From NCBI GenBank assembly GCA_964451255.1, contig CAYVHL010000001.1, positions 1,054,001 to 1,118,000 on the forward strand: 64,000 nt of DNA, given 5' to 3'. This document shows positions 15,986-25,227 of this stretch, one piece after another; within the stretch, counting starts at the first letter, position 1; the number at the start of each line of letters is the position of its first letter. Below the pieces are notes generated by a model, which saw only the letters and a program-made list of their open reading frames with translations, was not told where the DNA came from and searched no databases. The position numbers were made by a program, and so were the translations under genes. The DNA is from JAHBTB01 sp964451255. GTDB lineage: Bacteria; Armatimonadota; Fimbriimonadia; Fimbriimonadales; Fimbriimonadaceae.

Positions 15986-16618
15986 ATGGCCAAAGGACTG
16001 ACACCACGCCAAGAATCGATCCTCAAGTTTGTCGCCGAGTATTTGCAGGACAATGGGTATCCACCCTCGATCCGGGAGATCGGACAAAGGTTCAAGATCG
16101 GCTCGTTGCGCGGCGTCACGGTCCACCTGGACGCCTTAGAAAAGAAGGGCTACATCGACCGGGCAAACACTCCGCGTTCGATCCGGATCAAACATCCCGG
16201 GTTCCAACCAGCCACCGGAAACGTGACGATGCTCCCCCTGTTGGGCCAGATCGCCGCCGGCTCGCCGATCTTGGCGCAAGAGTACGTCGAGGACATGGTG
16301 CCGGTGCCGAGCGAAATGGTGCGCAACATCTCGAACGCATACCTCCTCCGTGTCCGCGGCGACTCCATGTCCGGCGAAGGGATCAACCCGCGAGACCTCG
16401 TGGTCGTCAAGCCGCAACAAGCGGCCAACCACGGCGACTTGGTGGCGGTCTTGATCGGAGAAGAAGCGACAGTCAAGCGTCTCCACTTGAACGGCAGCCA
16501 GGTTCGCCTCATGCCAAGTAACCCTGCGTACGACCCGATCGTCATCGACCGTGACGACGCCAGGATCCTCGGGCGGGTGGTCGGGTTGATGAGGGATTAC
16601 GAAGGCATGGCCTTTTGA
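15986..16618 (+). CDS. lexA: LexA SOS repressor
   Basis: Represses DNA-damage genes and self-cleaves on RecA filaments. The 210 residues have a winged-helix N-terminus (LTPRQESILKFVAEYLQDNG, YPPSIREIGQRFKIGS) and an S24 peptidase C-terminus. The cleavage bond is A91-G92 in QIAAGSP, the catalytic Ser is S127 in RGDSMSGEGI and the Lys is K164 in ATVKRL, so all working parts are present. Divergent from the chaperone gene. Other DNA-repair genes in the window are pcrA, mutS, ssb and an MrfA-like helicase, though no shared operator was confirmed. Confidence 0.96.
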   Translation: MAKGLTPRQESILKFVAEYLQDNGYPPSIREIGQRFKIGSLRGVTVHLDALEKKGYIDRANTPRSIRIKHPGFQPATGNVTMLPLLGQIAAGSPILAQEYVEDMVPVPSEMVRNISNAYLLRVRGDSMSGEGINPRDLVVVKPQQAANHGDLVAVLIGEEATVKRLHLNGSQVRLMPSNPAYDPIVIDRDDARILGRVVGLMRDYEGMAF

Positions 16619-16655
16619 GGGCGAAGGCCAAGTTTCTGGTCGCCAGGAGTCTGCC

Positions 16656-17210
16656 TCACGGGCCGCTCAGGTAGACAAGTTTGGCTACCAGCCGGTCGCC
16701 ACGGCGTTGTTCTTGGCGCACCACGCCCAACCCAGGGGCCAACCACACCAACGCCTCGTCGCCGGATGAAAACTTCACGTCGACGAGGGTCACCTCGAGA
16801 CTTCGGTTTCCGACTAACTCCTTGTCCTTCTTGTTGAACACCGAAGCTTTGGCTGGTTTTGCGCCGTACCCCGCGTCGACCACGCCAGCCCATGAGACCG
16901 GCTTCTCGTCGGTAGCGGACGGATCGACCAAGGGCAAGGGGGGCCGGTAGACCGTCCCGCTCAATTCGGAGGCGAACAACTTGTCCTGATACCAAGCAAG
17001 CCGACTCTCGCCGCTTGCAGAGGATAGCTTCCAGCCTTGGTACGGCCCGACCGAGGCCGGCCCGTCGACCTTGATCTCCTGGACGGCCGACGTCAACCCA
17101 GACGTCACTTGGTATTGCCAGACCTTTCCACTGCTGAGCGGCAATAGCTTGTCGCCGCCGCCACCGCATCCCGCCATAAGCAGGATAGCCGCCACTGCGC
17201 CAAACCTCAA
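16656..17210 (-). CDS. Lipoprotein of unknown function
   Basis: Read from TTG 17210, which overlaps the pcrA stop in TTGA and has GGAGG four bases upstream. The 184-residue product starts MRFGAVAAILLMAGCGGGG, a clear lipobox with the lipidated Cys in LMAGC. The mature part has beta-rich segments (KVWQYQVTSGLTSAVQEIKV, YQGWKLSSASGESRLAWYQD) ending in a WLAPGLGVVRQEQ motif common in secreted armatimonad proteins that report a processed YARGLG-like repeat. Function unknown. Longer readings upstream lie inside pcrA and lack a signal peptide. Confidence 0.72.
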   Translation of the reverse strand: MRFGAVAAILLMAGCGGGGDKLLPLSSGKVWQYQVTSGLTSAVQEIKVDGPASVGPYQGWKLSSASGESRLAWYQDKLFASELSGTVYRPPLPLVDPSATDEKPVSWAGVVDAGYGAKPAKASVFNKKDKELVGNRSLEVTLVDVKFSSGDEALVWLAPGLGVVRQEQRRGDRLVAKLVYLSGP

Positions 17211-19423
17211 ACGGCCTCCAGCTTCGCCACGCTTTGCACCATCTTCTTGATACCCGTCGCGCCAGGAAAGGCCACCGTCACCTCGGCGTCTGCTTTCAAA
17301 GGCGCGCAGGCGATCACGACTCCGACGCCGAACTTGCGGTGGGTCACCTTCTGGCCGACCCCGAACGGCGGGTTCCATGCTTTCTTCGGCTTCGGCTCTT
17401 CTTCCACCGGTTCGACCATCGTGTACGTCCCGTTGCGCTCCTGTCGGACTGAGCGCACCGCCGCCATCGCCGGCATGCTGGCGCCCGCCATCGGTTCCGT
17501 CAGAGATCCAGGCACATCGTTCAGGAATCGTGACGGTGGGTTGAAGTTCGCCTGGCCATAGGTCGCTCGGCGACGGGAGTAAGTCAAGAACAGTTCTTCG
17601 CGCGCCCGGGTCATCCCGACGTAGCAGAGGCGGCGCTCCTCCTCCAGTTCATCGTCCGAACCCAGCGCGCGAGAGTGCGGAAACACCCCCTCCTCAAGTC
17701 CCAGCATCATCACCACCGGATACTCAAGCCCCTTGGAGGAGTGAAGGGTCATGAGCGTCACCGCGTCGCCCTCGTTCTCCAGGGTGTCGATGTCCGAAAC
17801 GAGCGCGACGCCTTCAAGAAACCCGCCAAGGTTGCGGTCCTCGGGCGCGGTGCCAGCGTCGAACTGGGCGGTCACGTTGACGAGCTCTTGCAAGTTTTCA
17901 AGCCGGCTCTGGGCTTCTTCGGTGCGCTCGGCGCGTAGCTCGTCCAGATAGCCCGAGGCGGTCAAGACGTGCTTCAAGACCGGCGTCACGTCGCCCCCGA
18001 CGGCGATTTGCCGGGCGTCTTCGACAACCTTCGTGAACTGCCGGACGCCTTGCAAGGTCTTCTTAGGCAACGTCTGTTCGAACCTGGTGTCGGTCAAGGC
18101 ATCGAAGAGCTGCATGCCCTGCTCGGACGCGAACTGATCCGCCTTTGACAGGGCGGTCGCACCGACGCCCCTGGCTGGCGTGTTGACGACGCGTTTCACG
18201 CTCACCGAATCTGAGGTGTTCCAGACGACGCGGAGGTAAGCGACCAAGTCCTTGACCTCCTTTCGATCGTAAAACCTCTGTCCCCCGACCAAGACGTGGG
18301 GCACACGATGGGTGAGGAACGCCTCTTCCACCGCCCGCGACTGGGCGTTTGTCCGGTACAGGATGGCGAAATCACCCCATTTTCGCCGACCCCGGTGGAC
18401 TTCGCGCATCACGGTGTCGGCGGCGAGCACCGCCTCGTCGTTTTCCGTACCCGCCTCGCCGACCCTGACCGGTGCGCCGTCGTCGTTCTCCGTCCAGAGC
18501 TCCTTATCGTTGCGGCTGCGGTTATGCCGGATGACGGCGTGGGCGGCGGCAAGGATCTTCTTGGTTGACCGGTAGTTCTGGGCGAGGGTCACGATCTTGG
18601 CGTCGGGGTGGTCGCTCCCGAAGCGCATCATCAGGGAGACGTCGGCCCCCCTCCAGCCGTAAATGGACTGGTCATCGTCCCCGACGATCGTGATGTTGCG
18701 GTGCTTCGCAGCCAACTTGTCGGCGATGGTGTACTGGGCGAAGTTGACGTCTTGGTACTCGTCCACCAGCACGTGCAAGAAGCGGTCTTGGAGTTTCTCG
18801 CGCACTGCCTCGGACTGCTCGAGCAGGCGGACCGTTTTGAGGAGGATGTCGTCGAAGTCGAGGGCGTTGGCCCGGTTCAACGCGTCGTTGTAGTCCTTGT
18901 AGATGGATCCGACGATCCTCTCAAAGAACCCTGCGGCGTCGCGGGCATAGGCGTCGGGGCCGACAAGGCGCTCCTTTGCCCGGCTGATCTCCGCAAGAAC
19001 CGACCTGGGTTGCAACGATTTGTCTTCGAACCCCTTGCTCTTGAGCAGATCCTTGACAAGGCCCATCTGGTCGGTGTCGTCGTAGACCACAAAGTTCTGG
19101 CTGAGCCCGATCGCGGGGCCGTCAATCCGCAACAGCCTGGCGCAGACAGAGTGGAACGTCCCCATCCACAACCCTGACGCCTTGGGGCCTACCATGTCGA
19201 CCACCCGCTCCTTCATCTCCCGCGCCGCCTTGTTGGTGAAGGTCACCGCCAGCACCCGGTGGGGCGGCACGCCTTCGCCCAAGATGCGGGCGATCCGGCA
19301 GGTGATGACCCGAGTCTTGCCCGATCCTGCCCCGGCCACGACCATAAGCGGCCCGCCGCTATGCTCCACTGCGAGCCGCTGTTCAGGATTCAATGTGTCG
19401 ACGTCGAACGGGACAGTGGACAT
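17207..19423 (-). CDS. pcrA: ATP-dependent DNA helicase PcrA/UvrD
   Basis: 3'-5' superfamily 1 helicase for excision repair, mismatch repair and removal of RecA. The 738 residues carry the full motif set: Q-motif LNPEQRLAVEHSGG, Walker A GAGSGKT (31-37), VTFTNKAAREMKERV, DEYQD, QNYRSTKKIL, TLHSSKGLEYP and LCYVGMTRARE. The C-terminus has a Tudor-like fold (VGQKVTHRKFGVGVV), as in PcrA. The ATG has no Shine-Dalgarno, but TATCAT sits eight bases upstream on its strand. Confidence 0.96.
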   Translation of the reverse strand: MSTVPFDVDTLNPEQRLAVEHSGGPLMVVAGAGSGKTRVITCRIARILGEGVPPHRVLAVTFTNKAAREMKERVVDMVGPKASGLWMGTFHSVCARLLRIDGPAIGLSQNFVVYDDTDQMGLVKDLLKSKGFEDKSLQPRSVLAEISRAKERLVGPDAYARDAAGFFERIVGSIYKDYNDALNRANALDFDDILLKTVRLLEQSEAVREKLQDRFLHVLVDEYQDVNFAQYTIADKLAAKHRNITIVGDDDQSIYGWRGADVSLMMRFGSDHPDAKIVTLAQNYRSTKKILAAAHAVIRHNRSRNDKELWTENDDGAPVRVGEAGTENDEAVLAADTVMREVHRGRRKWGDFAILYRTNAQSRAVEEAFLTHRVPHVLVGGQRFYDRKEVKDLVAYLRVVWNTSDSVSVKRVVNTPARGVGATALSKADQFASEQGMQLFDALTDTRFEQTLPKKTLQGVRQFTKVVEDARQIAVGGDVTPVLKHVLTASGYLDELRAERTEEAQSRLENLQELVNVTAQFDAGTAPEDRNLGGFLEGVALVSDIDTLENEGDAVTLMTLHSSKGLEYPVVMMLGLEEGVFPHSRALGSDDELEEERRLCYVGMTRAREELFLTYSRRRATYGQANFNPPSRFLNDVPGSLTEPMAGASMPAMAAVRSVRQERNGTYTMVEPVEEEPKPKKAWNPPFGVGQKVTHRKFGVGVVIACAPLKADAEVTVAFPGATGIKKMVQSVAKLEAV

Positions 19424-19431
19424 CTGAATAC

Positions 19432-19437
19432 ATGATA
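19432..19437 (-). promoter_or_regulatory. -10 hexamer just upstream of pcrA
   Basis: TATCAT on the minus strand (five of six matches) ends eight bases before the pcrA ATG, so transcription would begin at or next to the start codon. No convincing -35 was seen. Confidence 0.4.
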
Positions 19438-19583
19438 GGCGATCTAACCATCCTGACGCCAGGCCGCCGACAAGCTAAATGGACCCAGAAAGTTGTAACA
19501 TTGCCGAGGATTTGGAGCGTCAGTCAGAGTAAGTCGCAGAAGACTCGGCGCACCCGCCTACCCGTGGGTTTGGAGACCAGCTA

Positions 19584-21125
19584 ATGAGAAGAATTGTCGC
19601 AGTGGTGCTAGGAATGGGTTTGATGGGCATTGCCCTCGCCCAAGGCACGTTCACGATCGTCCGCCCGCTGGACGGCTCCACCGTACGCGAGACCGTGAAA
19701 GTGCGGGTGCCTAAGAACAGCATTCCTGAGAACGGCTACCTTGGCGTCGTCGTCAACGGCAAGTTCCTTGAGGCAGTGATGCCGGACGTCGAGGGAGATA
19801 ACTACGTCTATGACCTCGACTCGAAGGCACGCGGGCTACAAGACGGCCCTCTCAACATCGAGATGATCCTGTACCAGGACATGGGCGAAGGACGCAAGCC
19901 GCAGGTTCTCAACCGATCGTCCGTCCGGGTCAACTTGGACAACCACACCAGCATCGCCGTGGGCGAGCAGGGTCGGAAGCTGCGCTACAAGTTCAATCCT
20001 GGCAGCCAGTGGATCTACCGCATCAAGGAGTCCGTCAGCATGGGCCAGGTCACCCAAGCCCAGGCCCAGCTCGGGAGCCACGCTTACGAGACGGTTCTGA
20101 AGGACGAGGAGCAACGACTGCTCTACGCCATCGACAACGCTTACTCAGGTGATGACGGCAAAGAGGGCCTTGTCCGGATGCAACCGTTGCCTGACAAGGG
20201 TAAAGACTTCACCTTTGCGACCTTGACGGGCCAGACAGAACCCACGCTGGTCTACGACTACCAGATGCAACCTCTCTACATGAGGATAACGGACACGGGA
20301 CGGGAGATCTTCGGCTCGTGGCCGAGCTACTTCCCGATGGACGGCACCGCTGGCGACTCGAGCGTGACCGACGTCGCAAGCGTCCTGCCGTTGCCCGTCC
20401 TGCCGACGGGCGCAAAGAAGCCCGGCGATATCTGGCAAGGCACTTTCATGTTGCCGGCCGTGAACCCCGCGGACAAGGACAACATCCAAAAACTCGCCCA
20501 GGCCCTGCCCGGCAAGGCCACATTCGAAGGCGTGGAGTGGCAACACGGCATCCCGTGCGCCAAGATCCGCACCCAAGTCGCCGTCGGGCCCAAGGACTTG
20601 AAGGACGTCACCAATCTTGGCCTGAGCGAAGGCCAAGCGAGCAGCGTGTCCCTTGAGAGCCTTGTCTGGCTCGCCCTAGACCGTGGCGTGCTCGTCCGAC
20701 AAGAGATGATCCTGACCCAGGAGTCCATTGTCGACGTTCCGGTCAACACCGGGGTCAGCGGTGGCACCGGGTTCGGCGGCACCGGTTTTCCTGGTGGCGG
20801 CCCTCCGGGCGCGCCGGGTCGCGGTGGCATCGGGGGCAAGGGTGCTGGAGGAGGTGCTGACGTCAGCGACCTCAACCGGCCGGGCCTTCCAAGCTTTGAT
20901 CTCGACCCCCGCGTCGATGACAACGGCAACGTCAGCCTCTTCCAGCAGCGGCCCGGAAGGCCTGGCGGCGGCCGTCCAGGCGCACCTCCAGGAGCCTTCG
21001 GCCCTCCCCCAGGCACCGGATTACCTGGCAAGGGCGGGGCCACGGGTGGCGGCGCCACTGGCCAAGCCATGCAAAAGCAGATCGTCCGGCTCAGCGCAAC
21101 CATCGTGATGGAGCTGGAGGACTGA
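19584..21125 (+). CDS. Secreted protein with Ig-like N-terminus and Gly/Pro-rich tail
   Basis: 513 residues, family not recognised. A signal peptide (MRRIVAVVLGMGLMGIALAQG) precedes an Ig-like segment (FTIVRPLDGSTVRETVKVRV, GYLGVVVNGKFLEAVM). A middle beta-rich domain (140-390) includes WIYRIKESVSMGQ and a repeat-like LVWLALDRGVLVRQE that recalls the WLAPGLGVVRQ of the lipoprotein at 16656. The last ~120 residues hold two low-complexity Gly/Pro/Arg blocks (20755-20860 and 20950-21060). An extracellular or cell-surface role is inferred. GGAGACC precedes the ATG. It diverges from pcrA over 160 bases in which I saw no other gene. Confidence 0.7.
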   Translation: MRRIVAVVLGMGLMGIALAQGTFTIVRPLDGSTVRETVKVRVPKNSIPENGYLGVVVNGKFLEAVMPDVEGDNYVYDLDSKARGLQDGPLNIEMILYQDMGEGRKPQVLNRSSVRVNLDNHTSIAVGEQGRKLRYKFNPGSQWIYRIKESVSMGQVTQAQAQLGSHAYETVLKDEEQRLLYAIDNAYSGDDGKEGLVRMQPLPDKGKDFTFATLTGQTEPTLVYDYQMQPLYMRITDTGREIFGSWPSYFPMDGTAGDSSVTDVASVLPLPVLPTGAKKPGDIWQGTFMLPAVNPADKDNIQKLAQALPGKATFEGVEWQHGIPCAKIRTQVAVGPKDLKDVTNLGLSEGQASSVSLESLVWLALDRGVLVRQEMILTQESIVDVPVNTGVSGGTGFGGTGFPGGGPPGAPGRGGIGGKGAGGGADVSDLNRPGLPSFDLDPRVDDNGNVSLFQQRPGRPGGGRPGAPPGAFGPPPGTGLPGKGGATGGGATGQAMQKQIVRLSATIVMELED

Positions 21126-21147
21126 ACACCTTCCCAGGCTGAGGGCC

Positions 21148-21960
21148 ATGCCCTTGCTGGAACAACAACGCAAGCGGAACTTCTCGGGCGATCCTGAGGA
21201 GTTCCGCGCGACGTTAGGCGAACACCTTGAGGAACTTCGCGGCAGGATCATCCGGTCCGCCGTCGCCCTGACGGTCGGCACGACCATCGGTTGGTTCATC
21301 TATCCATGGCTCTTCGAGGTCTTCCAAGGTGTCATCGCGAGGGCGGCGAAGGCTTCGACCGTCCCGATCGACTGGCGTTATGTCGGCCTGACCCAGCCGT
21401 TCATGCTCCACTTCAAGATGGCGATGTACGCGGGTCTCGTGATGGCCCTGCCCTACATCGTCTATGAACTCTGGGGCTTCATCAGACCGGGGTTGAAGCC
21501 TCACGAAGTGCGCCCGTTTCGGATCGTCGTCCCGACCAGCCTCGCGCTCTTTGTCTGCGGGGTCGCCATCGGGTTCATCATCTTGAACCCGACCTTCCAG
21601 TGGTTTCTGTCGTTTGCCAAGGAGACGCCGGGCTACGGCATCATCCAACAGCCTTCAGAACTCATTTTCTTCTGCGTCAAGATGCTCCTGGCTTTCGGGC
21701 TCGGGTTCCAGATGCCCTTGGTGATCTACTTCCTCACCAAGATCGGCCTGGTCTCCCCGCAGTTCCTGATGCGCTACTGGCGGCAGTCCACCGTCGGCGT
21801 GTTCGTGGTCGCGATGATCGTCACCCCCGGCGGCGACCCGTTCAGCATGCTGGCTATGGCCATTCCGATGTCCGCCCTCTTTTTCGCCAGTGTCCTTGCC
21901 GCCAACATGACCTCGCGCAAAAAGCGGGAGGAAGAAGACGTCCTCAACGACTTGGACTGA
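21148..21960 (+). CDS. tatC: Sec-independent translocase component TatC
   Basis: Receptor subunit of the twin-arginine pathway that exports folded proteins. 270 residues with six hydrophobic segments. The conserved N-terminal LGEHLEELRGRIIRS and the Glu in PYIVYELWGFIRPGLKPHE are the signal-peptide contact sites. The charged tail SRKKREEEDVLNDLD is cytoplasmic. No tatA is adjacent. Its last 50 bases overlap the open frame of the downstream helicase (see that entry). Confidence 0.95.
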   Translation: MPLLEQQRKRNFSGDPEEFRATLGEHLEELRGRIIRSAVALTVGTTIGWFIYPWLFEVFQGVIARAAKASTVPIDWRYVGLTQPFMLHFKMAMYAGLVMALPYIVYELWGFIRPGLKPHEVRPFRIVVPTSLALFVCGVAIGFIILNPTFQWFLSFAKETPGYGIIQQPSELIFFCVKMLLAFGLGFQMPLVIYFLTKIGLVSPQFLMRYWRQSTVGVFVVAMIVTPGGDPFSMLAMAIPMSALFFASVLAANMTSRKKREEEDVLNDLD

Positions 21961-22084
21961 AGACGGGCGCGACCCGGTCGTCATCGCCCGGCGCACGTTC
22001 GGTGAGCGCGTCCTCCACGTCGAGGACAAATGGCCGCGCAGGGCGCAGTTCGCCCCCTTTCCTGCCACGGTCGACCCTCGGATA

Positions 22085-24202
22085 GTGGAGTGGATGCGTC
22101 AAGCCGGGGTGACCCAACTCTATCGCCATCAAGAAGAGGCCGTCGACCACGCCCTATCGGGCCGCGACGTGCTCATCACCACACCGACCAGCAGCGGTAA
22201 GTCCCTGTGCTACAACGTACCGGTCTTCCAAGCGTGCCTGACCGAACCTATGGCAAGGGCGCTCTACTTGTTTCCGACCAAGGCCCTCGCCCACGACCAA
22301 CTGGAAAAGCTTGAAAGCACTGTGCCGGGCGGCGAGCTTCGGTTCGCGCCATACGACGGCGACACGGCCAGGGCCATGCGCTCGTTGGCCCGTCGAGAAG
22401 CGCATGTCTTGCTTACAAACCCCGACATGCTGCACGTCGGCATGCTGCCCAACCACGAGCCTTGGTCGAAGTTCCTCAAGGCCCTGCGATACATCGTCGT
22501 CGACGAGCTCCACACCTACCGGGGTCTCTTCGGCACGCACGTCGCCGGAGTCCTCCGGCGACTGACCCGCCTTGCCGCCTGGCACGGAGCGAAGCCCCAG
22601 ATCATCGCCTGCAGCGCGACGGTCGCCGAGCCGCTCGAGTTCTACGAAAGGCTGACCGGGCGAGAGGCCGCCCTGGTCTCCGAGGACACAGGGCCAGCAG
22701 GCCACCATCGCCTGGTCACCGTCGGCTCGCTGGCCGAGGGTGAGGGGACCAGGCCGAACCGGGACGCCGCCGAACTCCTAGCCCGGTTAGCCGCCGCCGA
22801 CCGGCGGACCATGGTCTTCTGCCAATCTCGCGCCGCCGTGGAACGGGTCTTGGGGACAGCGCGAAGTCTCCTGGAAGACAAGGGCCACGACCCCCTAGTG
22901 GTCGACAGCTACCGGGGAGGCTACACGGCCTCGGAACGAAGGTCTATCGAGAAGTCTCTCGCCAAGGGCAAGCTGCTCGGCCTCGCGACAACCAATGCGA
23001 TGGAACTGGGGATCGACGTCGGGTCGCTCGACGTCGTCGTCCTGAACGGCTACCCCGGGACGGTCTCGTCCTTTTGGCAACAAAGCGGGCGGGCGGGAAG
23101 GAGCGGCCGTGACGGCACGACCGTCTATATCGCCCATGCCGACGCTTTGGAGCAGTTGCTCGCCCGGGAGCCATACCAACTGAATGGCGTAGGAGACCCG
23201 TGCGTACTGGGGTTGGAGAACCCGACGCTGGTCGGGGCACAACTCAAATGCGCCGCCTACGAACGCGCTGTCGATCCCGCCGAGCTGTACTCCTTCGCTC
23301 CCTGCGCCCAGTCCACTGCTGACCAATTGGTTGATGAAGGCGTTTTTTCTCTAAGTGCGGGTAAGTACTACTATCCATCCCACACTTCGCCTGCCCGTGA
23401 AGCCCACCTTCGCGGCGAACCAGGTCGCCAGGTCTCGCTGATGTGCGGTGACCGGCTCGTCGGGTCCATGGAGCCTTGGCGGGCGGTCATGGGGGCGCAC
23501 CCTGGCGCGGTCTACCTCCATCGTGGAGAGACATTCGTCGTCGAGGAGCTTGATCCGGACGCGAGGGAGGCCAGGATGGTCTCCTGCGAACCCGACTATT
23601 CGACGGAGCCGGTGACGAGCACAGCGGTCGAGCCACACACGGTCCTTCTTGGTGAGCCGCCCTTGCGCCTCGTCGGCATGTCCGTCACGACCTCCGTGAC
23701 CGGGTATCGCAAACTGGCCGCCGACTCTGGGGCCGTCCTCTCGGAAGAAGAACTGGTGCTCCCCAGCCGCACCCTGGACACCGTTGGCCTGCGCATCGAC
23801 CCTGACCTTGTGGTCGACGGGGACGACACGACGGCGCTCTCCGTCGTCCACTCCCTCGAACATGTGTTCGCCGCGGTGGCGCCGATGGTGGCGGGATGCG
23901 ACCGGCGCGACCTCCTTACGACCTGGTACGGCGTGTTTCCGGACAATTTCAAGCCGGCCGTGTTCATCGCCGACGGGGTGCAAGGAGGCGTAGGCTTCAG
24001 TGAGCGGATGTTTGTGCGGTTTGACCTAATGGTGGACTTTGCCCGACACCTCCTAGAGTCTTGCCCCTGCCCAGAGGGGTGCCCGTCGTGCCTGCTCAGC
24101 AGCCGATGCGAGGCAGGCAACACCCACCTCGCCAAGCCCGAGACCCTCCAGTTCCTCACCCGAGGCCTGGGCGACCTCAAAGGTATCCTGCGGCCCAGAT
24201 GA
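22085..24202 (+). CDS. DEAD/DEAH helicase with DUF1998-type Cys cluster (MrfA/YprA-like)
   Basis: Superfamily 2 helicase related to Bacillus MrfA, which helps repair mitomycin damage. From GTG 22085 there are 705 residues: Q-motif LYRHQEEAVDHALSG, Walker A TPTSSGKS, DEXH-type VVDELHTYRG, SATVAEP, and motif VI QSGRAGRSGRDG. The C-terminus is DUF1998-like with the metal-binding cysteines CPCPEGCPSC...C. The frame is open back to 21911 with no ATG, GTG, TTG or CTG, and that stretch reads like the family N-terminus (WPRRAQFAPFPATVDP), so the real protein may start earlier at a rare codon. The aroF start overlaps its stop (ATGA). Confidence 0.87.
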   Translation: MEWMRQAGVTQLYRHQEEAVDHALSGRDVLITTPTSSGKSLCYNVPVFQACLTEPMARALYLFPTKALAHDQLEKLESTVPGGELRFAPYDGDTARAMRSLARREAHVLLTNPDMLHVGMLPNHEPWSKFLKALRYIVVDELHTYRGLFGTHVAGVLRRLTRLAAWHGAKPQIIACSATVAEPLEFYERLTGREAALVSEDTGPAGHHRLVTVGSLAEGEGTRPNRDAAELLARLAAADRRTMVFCQSRAAVERVLGTARSLLEDKGHDPLVVDSYRGGYTASERRSIEKSLAKGKLLGLATTNAMELGIDVGSLDVVVLNGYPGTVSSFWQQSGRAGRSGRDGTTVYIAHADALEQLLAREPYQLNGVGDPCVLGLENPTLVGAQLKCAAYERAVDPAELYSFAPCAQSTADQLVDEGVFSLSAGKYYYPSHTSPAREAHLRGEPGRQVSLMCGDRLVGSMEPWRAVMGAHPGAVYLHRGETFVVEELDPDAREARMVSCEPDYSTEPVTSTAVEPHTVLLGEPPLRLVGMSVTTSVTGYRKLAADSGAVLSEEELVLPSRTLDTVGLRIDPDLVVDGDDTTALSVVHSLEHVFAAVAPMVAGCDRRDLLTTWYGVFPDNFKPAVFIADGVQGGVGFSERMFVRFDLMVDFARHLLESCPCPEGCPSCLLSSRCEAGNTHLAKPETLQFLTRGLGDLKGILRPR

Positions 24203-25227
24203 TCGTCGTAATGCAGTTGGGGGCCGGCCAAGCCCAGATCGACACCGTGTGCGAGATCATCCGGCGGCACGGAGCCGAGCCTCTGGTGATGCCGGGCGAA
24301 GACCGCTTGGCGATCGGAGTCCCCGCCGCTCTCGACCAAGACAAGCGCATCAGCCTCGAGACCGCCCTCGGCCTGGTCGAAGGCGTCAGCAAGGTCACCC
24401 AGACCAGCAGCCCGTACAAACTCGCCAGCCGGGAGTTCCACCCATCGGCGACGGTCGTCGAAGTCAAGGGCGTCGAGATCGGCGGCGGCAAGTTCGTCGT
24501 CATGGGCGGACCCTGTTCGGTCGAGTCGTACGATCAGTTCCGAGCGTCCGCGGACATGGTCAAGCAGGCGGGCGCGACGATCCTTCGGGGGGGCGCGTTC
24601 AAGCCGCGCACGTCGCCCTACTCCTTCCAGGGCCTCCAATCGGAGGGTCTGAAGATCATCAAGCAGGTGGCCGGCGAGACCGGGATGGTCACGATCAGCG
24701 AGGTCATGTCGGCCGACATGGTCGGCACCGTCGCCGAACACGTCGACATCCTCCAGATCGGCGCGCGGTCAATGCAGAACTTCCCTCTCCTGGTCGAGGC
24801 TGGCAAGAGCGGACGTCCGGTCTTCCTCAAACGCGGGCCGAGCGCGACGGTCGACGAGTTCCTCCTCGCCGCCGAGTACGTGCTGAGCCAGGGCAACCCG
24901 AACGTGATTCTCTGCGAGCGCGGCCTCATGGCCTTTGACCGTGCCTACACGCGGAACCTGCTTGACTTGGCTGTGGTGCCCGTGCTCAAAGAGAGCACGC
25001 ACCTGCCGGTGATCGTCGACCCTTCCCACGGCACCGGCGTGGCGCGTTACGTCGCCCCGATGGCCAAGGCGGCTCTGGTGGCGGGCGCCGACGGCGTCAT
25101 GGTCGAGACGCACCCCGATCCCAAGTCAGCCTTATCAGACGGCTCGCAGGCGTTGGACCCCGCCCAGTTCGCCGCACTCATGGACGACCTACGCAAGATT
25201 GCGCCGGTGACCGGCAAGAAACTCTAA
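24199..25227 (+). CDS. aroF: 3-deoxy-7-phosphoheptulonate (DAHP) synthase
   Basis: First step of the shikimate pathway: phosphoenolpyruvate plus erythrose 4-phosphate. Read from ATG 24199, 342 residues. The first ~70 residues form a ferredoxin-like regulatory domain (MIVVMQLGAGQAQIDTVCEI), as in the Thermotoga-type AroA-beta class. The barrel has GGPCSVES, RGGAFKPRTSPYSFQG, GARSMQNFPLL, KRGPSATVDEFL and DPSHGTG. Erythrose 4-phosphate comes from the tkt/tal reactions encoded earlier in the window. It overlaps the helicase stop by four bases and converges with the next gene, sharing its last four bases. Confidence 0.96.
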   Translation: MIVVMQLGAGQAQIDTVCEIIRRHGAEPLVMPGEDRLAIGVPAALDQDKRISLETALGLVEGVSKVTQTSSPYKLASREFHPSATVVEVKGVEIGGGKFVVMGGPCSVESYDQFRASADMVKQAGATILRGGAFKPRTSPYSFQGLQSEGLKIIKQVAGETGMVTISEVMSADMVGTVAEHVDILQIGARSMQNFPLLVEAGKSGRPVFLKRGPSATVDEFLLAAEYVLSQGNPNVILCERGLMAFDRAYTRNLLDLAVVPVLKESTHLPVIVDPSHGTGVARYVAPMAKAALVAGADGVMVETHPDPKSALSDGSQALDPAQFAALMDDLRKIAPVTGKKL

